A stretch of 42,798 nucleotides of DNA. Source: an uncultured bacterium (lineage in GTDB: Bacteria > Verrucomicrobiota > Lentisphaeria > Victivallales > UBA1829). The notes beneath the pieces were generated by a model, which saw nothing but the letters and a program-made list of their open reading frames with translations, did no database searches and was not told the origin of the DNA. The first letter of the stretch is position 1; every line of letters begins with the position of its first letter. Shown here piece by piece: positions 14,171-22,700 of this stretch. The DNA is taken from assembly GCA_902762495.1 (NCBI GenBank), contig CACWOL010000014.1:4208-47005 (forward strand), written 5' to 3'. A program made the translations under genes and the position numbers.

Positions 14171-16770
14171 ACGACGACGCGACATTCGAAGACCTGATCG
14201 AAGCGTATCTGGAGATGTTCCGCGGAGGGACTGCCCCGGAGATCGACGATTTCGCGCACCTCCACCCCGAATACGCGGACCGGCTCGCGGACCTCCTGCC
14301 GCTGATGGTGAAGATGGAGGACTGTGCCGCCGACACGCGCCGGGACCGCTCTGCTTCAGGAAACGGAGAATTTCCCGACCTGAGCGGGTCGGACTACCGT
14401 CTGATCCGGAAGATCGGCGCGGGCGGCATGGGCGAAGTCTTCGAGGCCACGCAGATTTCGCTGGACCGGAAGGTCGCCGTGAAGGTGCTTTCGCCGTTGC
14501 TGACGTCCGATCCGGCGCAGAGGGAGCAGTTCGAGAACGAGGCGCGCGTGATCGCGATGCTTCACCATCCGAACATCGTGAAAATCTACAATGCGGGCGT
14601 CAGCGCCGACCGGTGCTACTACGCCATGGAGCTCATCAATGGTACCGGGCTGAACCATTACGAAACGAATGCCCCGCGCGAGATCGCGCGTCTGGGGCTT
14701 CAGGCCGCCCGCGCGCTTGCCTATGCCCACAGCTGCGGCGTGCTGCACTGCGACGTGAAACCCGCGAACATGCTGCTGGACACGCACGGCGAGATCCACA
14801 TCGGCGACTTCGGACTGGCGTTCGTGCTGAAGGACGCGGTCGGGAAGCCGGGCAAGCACGGGATGCGGAGCGGGACGCTGCGCTACATGGCGCCGGAACG
14901 CCTCAAGCACGGCATCAAATCCTTCGCCGGAGACCAGTATTCATTCGGCGTGACGCTGTACGAACTCATCACGCAGGCCCCGGTCCTTCAGGAACAGAAC
15001 CCGCAGAAGCTGATCGACCGCATCTGCGCCGGTCCGCTTCCGCCGCTGCAATGTTCCGAGCCCGACCTGGCGGCGATCGTCAACCGCTGCATCGCTTTCG
15101 ATCCGGCTGCGCGGTATCCGGGCATGGCCAAGGTCGTGGCGGACCTGGACCATTTCCTGCATCACGAACCCGTCTCGGCGGCCAGTCCGTCCGTTTTCCG
15201 GCGGTTCCGCCTGTGGTCGAGGCGCAAGCCCGCCGTGGCTGCGTTGAGCCTGCTGGCGCTGACGGCGATCGCGGCTTTCGCCGTCGCCGTGACGGTCGGT
15301 TACATCCGCACCAATTCCGCGCTGAAACTGGCCGAGAAAAACGCCGCCGCCGCGAATGCCGCGCTGTCCGACATCTTCGCCCATATCGAACACCGCACGC
15401 CGACCTCAAGCGGCAGCGAACTGCTTTCCCGCCTGATGCCGTATTATCAGGACATCGCCGAACAGCGCAATCTGCCGCAGTCTGAAATCGCGGACATGAA
15501 CCTGCTGATCGGCACTGCGGCCATGCGGTCCGGCAACTATCCGCTCGCGGAAAACGCGTTCCGGCGCGCCGCCGAACTCCGGACCGACGCCGCCACGCTG
15601 AACCTGCTTGCCTCGGCACTCCGTCAGCAGGAGAAGACCGTTCAGGCCGGACAGCTGTCCCGTCAGGTCATTGCGGATTATCCGCAATCCTGCGAGGCGG
15701 TCCAGGCGTATCAGTCGCTCGGAGAATATGACGCGGCGTACGCCCTGCTGCGTTCTCTCCTTCAGGCCGAACTGGAGAACCCGGACTACCTTTATCAATA
15801 CGTTCTGCTGTTGGAAACGCAGCCCGGTCTGGCGGCATCCGATCCGATTCCCGGCATCGATCCGAACCCGCTGGAGATTCTCGGCAAACTGGCGAAACAA
15901 TATCCGGACCGCATGGAGTTCTCGCTGGCGCTCGTCGACCTGATGAGCCGGAGACTGGGCACGCAGACGAGGTTCGCTCAGGAAGACAGGCAGTCGCTCG
16001 AACAGGCTCTGTCGCTGGCCGATCATCTGCTGGCGTGGTATCCGAATACGCCGGAAGTCGCCTCGGCCGCCGTGGAGCTTTACACCGCCTATATCGCCCG
16101 GTTGCGCCGGAGCGGAGACCAGGCCGCCGTGCGCAGCGAAATGGCGCGCCTGCAAGGGATGCTGGAGCTCCTGTACCGCAGCCCGGACGCCCCGGACGAG
16201 GTAAAGGAAGCCCTGCTTGAGATGCAGCTGGAACAACTGGAACAGATGAGCGCGCCCGCGCGAATCCAGCCGGGGAGCGTTCAGGAACTCGCATCGAAGA
16301 TACGGGACGAACTGGACGACTACCACGGAGACAGACTGACGGAGTTTCAGATGGGACTTGCCAGACTGGAAACGGCTCTTCCTGCGGCGGTTCGTCCGGG
16401 ATTGGCGGGACGTCAGCCTCCCATGCCAGGCGGACGTCAGCCTGTTCAGCCTGGACGTCAGCCCGGCAGGCAGAATCCGAATCCGGGTTTGCAGCCAAGG
16501 GCCCGGACGCGCACCCCGGCAGCCTCGCAGAACGGGATCAGACAGCAGGGACGCCCCGGAAACATCTTCATGCCGCCTGCCGGGGGTGAGATGCGGCCGT
16601 TCGCGCCGAACAATAACCGGTCGGCGTTCAACCGCGGCGGGCAGATGCCTGCCGGCGTGATCGGACGGAGCGGACGGAATGAGGCTTCCGCAGGGCGCGG
16701 CACTGGCGCGGAGACCGGGCAAAATGAAAATCCCGCCGGAGGCAGTGAATCTTCCGGCGGGCGAAATTGA
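14167..16770 (+). CDS. Transmembrane Ser/Thr protein kinase with TPR-like region and Gly/Arg/Gln/Pro-rich tail
   Basis: The start is GTG at 14167, overlapping the sigma factor stop; this gives 867 residues. Residues 1-70 are the short acidic helical region common before planctomycete-type kinases (EIDDFAHLHPEYADRLADLL). The kinase domain (77-333) has GAGGMGEVFEA (84-94), the ATP-binding K106 in VAVKV, HCDVKPANML (194-203) with D196 and N201, DFG (214-216) and RYMAPERL. The usual HRD is HCD, so it is a non-RD kinase. One membrane segment lies at about 355-379. The rest (380-740) is helical with TPR-like pairs (NYPLAENAFRRAAEL) and should be periplasmic. The last 120 residues are low-complexity (GGRQPVQPGRQPGRQNPNPG), like the secreted neighbour. 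The signal sensed is unknown. Confidence 0.85.
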   Translation: MNDDATFEDLIEAYLEMFRGGTAPEIDDFAHLHPEYADRLADLLPLMVKMEDCAADTRRDRSASGNGEFPDLSGSDYRLIRKIGAGGMGEVFEATQISLDRKVAVKVLSPLLTSDPAQREQFENEARVIAMLHHPNIVKIYNAGVSADRCYYAMELINGTGLNHYETNAPREIARLGLQAARALAYAHSCGVLHCDVKPANMLLDTHGEIHIGDFGLAFVLKDAVGKPGKHGMRSGTLRYMAPERLKHGIKSFAGDQYSFGVTLYELITQAPVLQEQNPQKLIDRICAGPLPPLQCSEPDLAAIVNRCIAFDPAARYPGMAKVVADLDHFLHHEPVSAASPSVFRRFRLWSRRKPAVAALSLLALTAIAAFAVAVTVGYIRTNSALKLAEKNAAAANAALSDIFAHIEHRTPTSSGSELLSRLMPYYQDIAEQRNLPQSEIADMNLLIGTAAMRSGNYPLAENAFRRAAELRTDAATLNLLASALRQQEKTVQAGQLSRQVIADYPQSCEAVQAYQSLGEYDAAYALLRSLLQAELENPDYLYQYVLLLETQPGLAASDPIPGIDPNPLEILGKLAKQYPDRMEFSLALVDLMSRRLGTQTRFAQEDRQSLEQALSLADHLLAWYPNTPEVASAAVELYTAYIARLRRSGDQAAVRSEMARLQGMLELLYRSPDAPDEVKEALLEMQLEQLEQMSAPARIQPGSVQELASKIRDELDDYHGDRLTEFQMGLARLETALPAAVRPGLAGRQPPMPGGRQPVQPGRQPGRQNPNPGLQPRARTRTPAASQNGIRQQGRPGNIFMPPAGGEMRPFAPNNNRSAFNRGGQMPAGVIGRSGRNEASAGRGTGAETGQNENPAGGSESSGGRN
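16721..16761 (-). terminator. Weak terminator of lpxB inside the end of the kinase gene
   Basis: On the minus strand CCCGCCGGA (16761-16753) pairs with TCCGGCGGG (16740-16732) and is followed by ATTTTCATTTT. The stem lies in the last codons of the converging kinase gene and could slow transcription from both sides. Confidence 0.55.
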
Positions 16771-16790
16771 ACAGGGACTATTCCTTCGGC

Positions 16791-17963
16791 TTATTCCGGT
16801 AACAGCTTCGTCGCGGAAAGCAGATGGCGCGCGGCGTTCGCCGTGGCGTTCGTCGATCCGGGCGCGAGCATGTGCCGGAGTTCCTCCATATCCTGTTCCA
16901 CTTCGGCCCTGCGCGAACCGCCGGGCAGGATGCGTTCCAGCGCATCGGCCATGTCGTGCGGCCTGACCTGATACTGGAGGAATTCCTCGAAGGATTTCCG
17001 GTTCAGGATGATGTTCACCATAGTGAAGGCGTTGCGGAAAAGCTTCCGCACGATGAGGAGCGCGAAAAGGAAGGTGATGGAGTTGAGCTTGTAGGCGACG
17101 ACGAGGGGAAGCCCTGCGATGGCGCATTCGACCGTGACCGTGCCGGACGCGGCGAGACCGGCTGCGCAGACCTGAATGGCGCGCGGCGTGTCGCCCTTCC
17201 TGACGTCGATCCTGACGTCCTGCATTTCCGGGTGATGGCGTGTGAACTGGTCGAGTCCCCTGAGGACGTCCTGATAGGTCTGCTCGCGCGGGAGCGAGAT
17301 CGTGAAGTAGAGCTCGGGGTGGCGTTCGTGGAGGATCAGCACGGTCTTCAGGAACGGTTCGAGCAGCTGCGACGTCTCGTGTCCGCGGCTGCCGGGCAGG
17401 ATCAGCACGTGGTTCGGGTCGCGTTTCAGCGCCGGGTCGATGCGTTCGCGGACGATCTCGATCAGCGGGTGTCCGTCGAAATGCGTTTCGAGCCCGGAGC
17501 CCGCCCAGACTTCGGTTTCGAACGGGAAGATCACGATGAGCTTGCGGCAGTATTTCGCGATGCGCGGGATGTTGGATTTGCGCCACGCCCAGACCTGCGG
17601 ACTGACGAACCACACGACCGGGATGCCGAGCTTCCAGAGCTGTTTCGCGAGGCGGATATTGAATCCGGGGTTGTCAATAACCATTACGGCATCGGGGCGT
17701 TCCTTTTTCGCGAGGCGGATGCACAGGAAGAAGATGCGGATGAACGTGCCGATGTGGGCGAAGACTTCGATGAAGCCGACCACGCCGAGTTCGGAGGAGT
17801 CGATGAAAAGGTCCACGCCGGCGTCGCGCATGCGGTGTCCGCCCATGCCGCGGATGGTCGCGCCGGGGCACTGTTTCTTCACTTCCTGCGCGATGCGTGC
17901 GCCGTAGAGGTCGCCGGACGATTCCCCGGCCATGATCCAGATGAGCGGTTTTTCCTGACTCAT
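16791..17963 (-). CDS. lpxB: Lipid-A-disaccharide synthase LpxB
   Basis: A 390-residue GT19 enzyme that joins UDP-2,3-diacylglucosamine and lipid X to make the lipid A disaccharide at the inner face of the inner membrane. Typical blocks are IMAGESSGDLYGA (10-22), GMGGHRMRDAGVD, the hydrophobic region GFIEVFAHIGTFIRIFF, VWFVSPQVWAWRKSNI (near 118-133), ILPGSRGHE, and AASGTVTVECAIAGLPLVVAYKL. It shows that the organism makes lipid A. The gene starts 24 bp after ffh with a GGGAGC ribosome-binding site and so is probably cotranscribed with it. Confidence 0.95.
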   Translation of the reverse strand: MSQEKPLIWIMAGESSGDLYGARIAQEVKKQCPGATIRGMGGHRMRDAGVDLFIDSSELGVVGFIEVFAHIGTFIRIFFLCIRLAKKERPDAVMVIDNPGFNIRLAKQLWKLGIPVVWFVSPQVWAWRKSNIPRIAKYCRKLIVIFPFETEVWAGSGLETHFDGHPLIEIVRERIDPALKRDPNHVLILPGSRGHETSQLLEPFLKTVLILHERHPELYFTISLPREQTYQDVLRGLDQFTRHHPEMQDVRIDVRKGDTPRAIQVCAAGLAASGTVTVECAIAGLPLVVAYKLNSITFLFALLIVRKLFRNAFTMVNIILNRKSFEEFLQYQVRPHDMADALERILPGGSRRAEVEQDMEELRHMLAPGSTNATANAARHLLSATKLLPE

Positions 17964-17987
17964 AATCGCTTGCTCCCGTGGTGCGTC

Positions 17988-19427
17988 TTATTTCTTGCGG
18001 CGTTTCTTTTTCGGCGGGGTGTAGTTGCTGCCGCGCATACGGAAACCGCCCATGCCGCCGCCGAAACCGCCCATGCCGCCGAAACCGCCCATGCCGCCGC
18101 CGAAGCCGCCGCGCATGCCGGCCATCCCGCCGGCCATCCGGTCGAGCAGACTGTTGTTCTTCATGACTTTCTTCATGAGGAGGAACTGTTTGATGAGCTG
18201 GGAGACTTCCTCGACGGAACGCCCGGAGCCCTTCGCGATGCGGCGGCGCCGGGGCATGTCGATCTGTTCGGCGTTGGCGCGTTCGTATTTGGTCATGGAA
18301 AGGATGATCGCCTCCATGCCGGCGAATTTCGAGGGCGCGAGCTCGGCGATGCCGGAGAGCTTGTCGCCGCCGGGAAGGAATTTCAGGATGGCTTCGAGGC
18401 CGCCGAGGCGCGTCATCTGGCGCAGCTGGCCCAGGAAGTCGTCGAAGTCGAACGAGTTCTTGCGGAGCTTCTCCTCGAACTTCGCCGCTTCCTCCTGGTC
18501 GATCTTCTCCACGGCGCGTTCGACCAGCGAAACCACGTCGCCCATGCCGAGGATGCGGGACGCCATGCGGTCGGGGTGGAAGACGTCGAGGTCCTCCAGT
18601 TTTTCGCCGGAACCCGTGAACTTGACGGGGCAGCCGGTGACCTTGCGGATGGAGAGCGCCGCACCGCCGCGCGCGTCGCCGTCGAGTTTGGTAAGTACGA
18701 TGCCGGTGAGGTGGAGGGCGTCGTTGAAATGGCGCGCCACGGAGACGGCCTGCTGGCCGAGAGCGGCGTCCGCCACGAGCAGGATTTCGCCCGCCTGCGT
18801 GACGCTGGAGACCATCACGAGCTCCTGCACCATGGCGGTGTCGATCTGGAGTCGTCCGGCGGTATCGATGATGAGAAAATCGGCATTTTCATTGCGTGCC
18901 TGTTCGAGCGCGCGGAGCGCGATGCCGGGGACGTCCCCGACGCCTTCCTCCGCGTAGACCGGGACGCCGATCTCGCCGCCGAGCACTTTCAGCTGTTCGA
19001 TCGCGGCGGGACGGTACACGTCGCATGCCGCGAGCAGGACCTTTTTCCCTTTGTTCTTGAGGTGCAGCGCGAGCTTGGCGCTGGTGGTCGTCTTGCCGGA
19101 ACCGTGCAGACCGACCATGAGGATGATGTTCGGATGCGCCCCGGTGTTGAGCTCCGCTTCGGCGGATCCCATGAGCTCGACGAGTTTGTCGTGGACGATC
19201 TTGACCGCCTGCTGTCCGGGGGTGACGCTCTTCACGACGGCTTCGCCGAGGCAGGCCTGCCGGACTTCGGAAACGAACTCGTCGGCGACCTCGATATTGA
19301 CGTCGGCGTCGATCAGGGCGTCGCGGACGTCCTGCATGGATTCTGCGATATTGGATTCGGAAATGGTCGTCTGGCCGCGGAGCTTGCGGAAGACTTCCTG
19401 GAATTTGTCGGAAAGATTTTCAAACAT
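17988..19427 (-). CDS. ffh: Signal recognition particle protein Ffh
   Basis: A 479-residue SRP GTPase that targets nascent membrane proteins. The N domain (1-90) is followed by the G domain with GLHGSGKTTT (106-115), LAACDVYRPAA, IIDTAGRLQID, TKLDGDARGGAAL and the FTGSGEKLEDLDVF closing loop. The M domain (about 300-430) contains the RNA-binding SMTKYERANAEQIDMPRRRR type segment and GSGRSVEEVSQLIKQF. The last 50 residues are an unusual Gly/Met/Phe-rich tail (GGFGGGMGGFGGMGGFGGGM) closed by KKKRRKK. The start at 19427 has an AAGAGA site. It heads a two-gene unit with lpxB. Confidence 0.97.
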   Translation of the reverse strand: MFENLSDKFQEVFRKLRGQTTISESNIAESMQDVRDALIDADVNIEVADEFVSEVRQACLGEAVVKSVTPGQQAVKIVHDKLVELMGSAEAELNTGAHPNIILMVGLHGSGKTTTSAKLALHLKNKGKKVLLAACDVYRPAAIEQLKVLGGEIGVPVYAEEGVGDVPGIALRALEQARNENADFLIIDTAGRLQIDTAMVQELVMVSSVTQAGEILLVADAALGQQAVSVARHFNDALHLTGIVLTKLDGDARGGAALSIRKVTGCPVKFTGSGEKLEDLDVFHPDRMASRILGMGDVVSLVERAVEKIDQEEAAKFEEKLRKNSFDFDDFLGQLRQMTRLGGLEAILKFLPGGDKLSGIAELAPSKFAGMEAIILSMTKYERANAEQIDMPRRRRIAKGSGRSVEEVSQLIKQFLLMKKVMKNNSLLDRMAGGMAGMRGGFGGGMGGFGGMGGFGGGMGGFRMRGSNYTPPKKKRRKK

Positions 19428-19445
19428 TTTACGGTCTCTTGCGCT

Positions 19446-19475
19446 TTGAAAAAATACATGCGGTGTTATATTATA
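19446..19475. promoter_or_regulatory. Overlapping divergent promoters for ffh and the pseudouridine synthase
   Basis: On the plus strand TTGAAA (19446-19451) and TATTAT (19469-19474) are 17 bp apart. On the minus strand TATAAT (19475-19470) serves ffh, with no clear -35 box. The -10 boxes share the same bases. Confidence 0.5.
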
Positions 19476-19534
19476 GCATAAGAATGAAAAAAATCTATCC
19501 AGAACCGGAAAAAAACTTTTTTTTTAGTGAAATC

Positions 19535-20506
19535 ATGCAGGAGCGAACCATCAGCACCATCGCCGGACCGGAACTCGAAGGCGTCCGCCTGGACCATTTC
19601 CTCACGGAGCGTTTCACCTACCAGTCCCGGACCGGATGGCAGTCGACCATCCGCGAGGGACGGATCTCGGTCAACGGCATCCGGGTGCGGGCGTCGCGGC
19701 GCCTCCACGCGGGCGACGTGATCACGTTCGATGTGCAGGGGATCGCAGAGCCGGAGGTCGATCCCACGTATTCGGTCGTACTGGACCGCCCCGGCTTTCT
19801 GGTCGCGTCGAAGTCGGGCTGCCTGCCGGTCCATCCGTCGGGCTGTTATTTCCGGAACACCCTGCTGATGCTGATGAAGGAACGGTACGGCGAGCTGTTC
19901 GTCGTGAACCGTCTGGACCGGGAGACGTCCGGTCTGGTCGTGCTCGCAAAGGACGCGGAGACCGCGGGCATCTTGAGCGGACTATTCGCGTCACGCCAGG
20001 TGGAAAAAACGTACCTCGCCGCCGTCTTCGGCGCGTTTCCTCCGGGCACGGTCGTGAAAAACGGCTGGCTGTCGTCCGATCCCGAATCCCCGGTGCGGAA
20101 GAAACGGCGTTTTACGGAGACCGATCCGGGCACGGAAGACACCGAGCCGTGTTCCACGGAGTTTGCCCGTCTGAAGACGAACGGGCGGTTCAGCCTCGTC
20201 GAATGCCGTCCGCACACGGGACGTCTGCACCAGATCCGCGCCACGTTGTTTTCCTGCGGATTCCCGCTTCTCGGCGACAAGCTTTATGGGCCGGACGACA
20301 CGATTTTCCTGCGTTTCACGGAGGACGCCATGACGGACGCCGACCGCGCGGCGCTGGTCCTGCCGACGCAGGCGCTTCATGCGTGGCGGCTGAAGTTCAC
20401 GATGCCCGGGACGGACGAGGCGGTCGAATGCGAGAGCGCGCCGCCGGTCGCGATGACGGACCTTTTTGCCCCGGATGCGGGCGGGTTTTTGGCGGAAAAA
20501 GCTTGA
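19535..20506 (+). CDS. RluA-family pseudouridine synthase with N-terminal S4 domain
   Basis: A 323-residue protein from the ATG at 19535. Upstream ATGs at 19439 and 19484 lie before or at the likely transcription start and add an unrelated Phe/Lys-rich stretch, so they were not used. The S4 RNA-binding domain (about 10-75) has RLDHFLTERF and GRISVNGIRVRASRRLHAGD. The catalytic domain contains VVNRLDRETSGLVVLAKD with the catalytic Asp, EKTYLAAVFG, and the late HTGRLHQIRATLFSCGFPLLGDKLYG region. It should isomerise uridine in rRNA or tRNA (RluC/RluD/TruC type); which one is not clear. A promoter for the next operon overlaps its stop codon. Confidence 0.88.
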   Translation: MQERTISTIAGPELEGVRLDHFLTERFTYQSRTGWQSTIREGRISVNGIRVRASRRLHAGDVITFDVQGIAEPEVDPTYSVVLDRPGFLVASKSGCLPVHPSGCYFRNTLLMLMKERYGELFVVNRLDRETSGLVVLAKDAETAGILSGLFASRQVEKTYLAAVFGAFPPGTVVKNGWLSSDPESPVRKKRRFTETDPGTEDTEPCSTEFARLKTNGRFSLVECRPHTGRLHQIRATLFSCGFPLLGDKLYGPDDTIFLRFTEDAMTDADRAALVLPTQALHAWRLKFTMPGTDEAVECESAPPVAMTDLFAPDAGGFLAEKA

Positions 20507-20531
20507 CAAAACGTGTTTTTTGAAGTATATT
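20503..20531 (+). promoter_or_regulatory. Strong promoter of the lipoprotein-HPr-trkAH operon
   Basis: TTGACA (20503-20508) and TATATT (20526-20531) are exactly 17 bp apart. The -35 box overlaps the stop codon of the upstream pseudouridine synthase gene. Confidence 0.8.
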
Positions 20532-20589
20532 GTATAGAACTCTCTTTTTTACTTGAACCGCAATGAATCCTGCCCGAAAGGAACCGGAA

Positions 20590-20955
20590 ATGATCCGACA
20601 AACGATCCTGGCCCTCGCATGCGCCGCGCTCGCCGCCATGTCCGCTTCCTGCGGCTATTTTCAGGCGAAGGAACAGCGTTCGAAGCTGGCGGACATCCGT
20701 GTCGGCATGAGCCGGGATCAGGTCGTCGAGATCGCCGGGGAACCACTCAACAAGGAACTCTACAGCACGGACAACCTCTGGTTCTACTACACCGACCCCA
20801 AATGGTACGACGGCATGGTCACGCAGGACGAATGCACTCCGTTCCTTTTCGATGACGACGGCATTCTTCAGGGCTGGGGACACCAGTATTTCCACGATCA
20901 TGGCATTCTGTCCGTCTGGACTCAGAAGGCCATCAACAGCGCCGTGTGGTTCTAA
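20590..20955 (+). CDS. Small lipoprotein with BamE/SmpA-like fold
   Basis: The ATG at 20590 is preferred over 20563 because GAAAGGAA precedes it and it gives a normal lipoprotein signal: MIRQTILALACAALAAMSAS then the Cys at residue 21. The product is 121 residues. LADIRVGMSRDQVVEIAGEP followed by LWFYYTD is the pattern of SmpA/OmlA (BamE) and related small envelope lipoproteins, in which a short helix pair packs on a beta-sheet. BamE helps outer-membrane protein assembly; whether this one does so is unproven, since many BamE-like lipoproteins have other roles. It is the first gene of a probable operon with HPr, trkA and trkH, 22 bp before HPr. Confidence 0.7.
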   Translation: MIRQTILALACAALAAMSASCGYFQAKEQRSKLADIRVGMSRDQVVEIAGEPLNKELYSTDNLWFYYTDPKWYDGMVTQDECTPFLFDDDGILQGWGHQYFHDHGILSVWTQKAINSAVWF

Positions 20956-20977
20956 CCAATTCTTCGAAAGCATACGC

Positions 20978-21250
20978 ATGTATCAGCAAACCGTTGAAAT
21001 TCGCAACAAGGCCGGCATTCACTGCCGTCCGTCCAGCGTCATCATGTTTGCCGCCGAACCGTACTCGGCCACGCATGAGATCCTGATCACCGGCCCCCGT
21101 GGCGCATCCAAGCTCACCAGCATTCTTGACCTGCTCACCATGGGACTCCAGAAGGGCGAGACGGTCACGATCTCCGTGACGGGGGAAAAAGAGGAAGAGC
21201 TGTGCAAGAAACTTGCGGAACTCTTCGAAACCGAATTCGACTTCACCTGA
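20978..21250 (+). CDS. HPr-family phosphocarrier protein
   Basis: A 90-residue HPr. NKAGIHCRPSSVIMFAA carries the phosphorylatable H15 (usual consensus GLHARPA, here with Cys after the His). KLTSILDLLTMGLQKGE holds the Ser equivalent to the HPr kinase site Ser46. The start at 20978 gives the normal family length; the frame opens further upstream only inside the lipoprotein gene. HPr passes phosphate from enzyme I to sugar permeases, or acts as a regulator when phosphorylated on Ser. No enzyme I, EIIA or HprK gene is in the window, so a transport or a regulatory role cannot be decided. It is followed by trkA. Confidence 0.9.
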   Translation: MYQQTVEIRNKAGIHCRPSSVIMFAAEPYSATHEILITGPRGASKLTSILDLLTMGLQKGETVTISVTGEKEEELCKKLAELFETEFDFT

Positions 21251-21329
21251 CAACCGTTTGTCCGGCGGACGGGAAACAGCATTCCGTTTTTCGAGTTTGC
21301 CGTAACCGCCGGAACCGGGGAGAGCATTT

Positions 21330-22688
21330 ATGAATATCATCGTGATCGGAGCGGGCGAACTGGGACGTCTCCTGGCGTCCGCTCTCAGCGAGGAGGACCA
21401 CGACGTCGTGGTCGTGGACAGTGATGCGGACAAACTTGCCCGGATTTCCGATCAATTCGACGCCATGACCGTGGCGGGCAGCTGTTCCAGCGTCCGTATC
21501 ATGAAGCAGGCCGGGGCTGAAAACGCCGACGCCGTGCTGGCCGTGAGCGGCGACGAGGCCGCAAATATTCTGGCGTGCCAGATCGCGAACAAGCTCGGCG
21601 TGAAGCATACCATCTGCCGTCTGTACAGCAACGACTGTTTCTACGAGGACGAAGGCATCAGTCCGGCGACCTACGGTCTCTGGCGCACGTTCTCCTCGCC
21701 CGAGGAGTCCGCCCAGAAGATACTGGCTGTCCTCGCCAACCCGATCACGCTCGAGTCCATCAACTTTACCCGTGAGGACGCCGCCATGCTCGTGCTCGAG
21801 ATCACGCGGTCCAGCATCCTGCAGGGCGTCCGCATCCGCGATATCCCCGGACCCGAGCTCCTCCGCAAAATCCGTTTCGCCGCGCTTGTCCGCGACCGCC
21901 AGCTGCTCATTCCGCACGGTGACACGCTGCTGATCCCCGGAGACCGCGTGTACGTGGCGGGCCGCAAGGACGACATCGACGCATTCGTGGACTGGGCGAC
22001 GCCGGAAAATGCCGGGAAACCGTCGCGGATCATCGTGTCCGGCGACGACGACGCCAGCGTGATTGTTGCCAAACGCGCGCATGAACTCGGATTCGGCGTC
22101 CGCATGATCGTGCGCGACGAAAAAACCGGCGAGCGCATCCAGGACGAGATCCCGCCCGGGATCATGGTCCTGCACGGCGACCCGACCGACGAATCCCTGC
22201 TGGAAGATGCCGGGATTGAGGCTTCCGACGTCTTCGTCAGCGTGGGGCAGGACGACGAGGAGAACATCCTCGCCTGCATCATAGCCAAGCGCCTCGGTGC
22301 GAAAAAGGTCATCAGCCTGACGCACCGCCCCGAATACATCCGCATTGCCCGCGAGCTCGGCCCCATCGACTGCTCGTTCAGCGCCACGCTGGTCGCCGCG
22401 AACTCCGTGCTGCGCCTTCTCGAGGGCGGCAACAAGCGTGTCGACGTCCAGCTTCAGAGCCTCAAGGCCGCCATTTCCGAGTTCCACATCACCGGGAGCT
22501 CCCCGCTTTGCGGCAAGACCATTTCCGCCGCGAAGCTTCCTGCCAGCCTCGTCCTCGCTCTCGTTTTCCGCGGCAGCGAGATCTTCGCGCCGGCCGGCGA
22601 CACCGTCCTGCTGGAGGGCGATATCGTGGTCGCGGTCGTCACGCGGGACACCATGCGCACGATCGACAAGATCTTTCCTGCGAAATAA
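21330..22688 (+). CDS. trkA: Trk system potassium uptake regulatory protein TrkA
   Basis: A 452-residue cytoplasmic peripheral protein with two RCK units. The first has an NAD-binding fold starting MNIIVIGAGELGRLLA with the acidic end of strand 2 at VVVVDSDADKL, and a TrkA_C domain (about 140-220). The second repeats the order from about residue 230 (RIIVSGDDDASVIVAKRA), ending in a second TrkA_C domain (about 365-445). TrkA gates the TrkH channel in response to nucleotides and is the usual partner of the next gene, 12 bp downstream. A GGGGAGAG ribosome-binding site precedes the start. Confidence 0.95.
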   Translation: MNIIVIGAGELGRLLASALSEEDHDVVVVDSDADKLARISDQFDAMTVAGSCSSVRIMKQAGAENADAVLAVSGDEAANILACQIANKLGVKHTICRLYSNDCFYEDEGISPATYGLWRTFSSPEESAQKILAVLANPITLESINFTREDAAMLVLEITRSSILQGVRIRDIPGPELLRKIRFAALVRDRQLLIPHGDTLLIPGDRVYVAGRKDDIDAFVDWATPENAGKPSRIIVSGDDDASVIVAKRAHELGFGVRMIVRDEKTGERIQDEIPPGIMVLHGDPTDESLLEDAGIEASDVFVSVGQDDEENILACIIAKRLGAKKVISLTHRPEYIRIARELGPIDCSFSATLVAANSVLRLLEGGNKRVDVQLQSLKAAISEFHITGSSPLCGKTISAAKLPASLVLALVFRGSEIFAPAGDTVLLEGDIVVAVVTRDTMRTIDKIFPAK

Positions 22689-22700
22689 CGCGTCCGGCTT

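Noticed and set aside
12449..14185. Minus-strand open frame of 578 codons with Leu/Arg/Ser repeats opposite the secreted repeat protein and sigma factor
   Set aside because: It mirrors the codon periodicity of the plus-strand repeats, runs antisense through the sigma factor gene, and lacks a ribosome-binding site or recognisable domain.
16824..19481. Plus-strand open frame of 885 codons opposite lpxB and ffh
   Set aside because: It is an antisense shadow of two well-recognised genes and has no family similarity of its own.
19439..19534. Upstream extension of the pseudouridine synthase
   Set aside because: It starts before or within the promoter region and adds a stretch without similarity to the S4 domain start.
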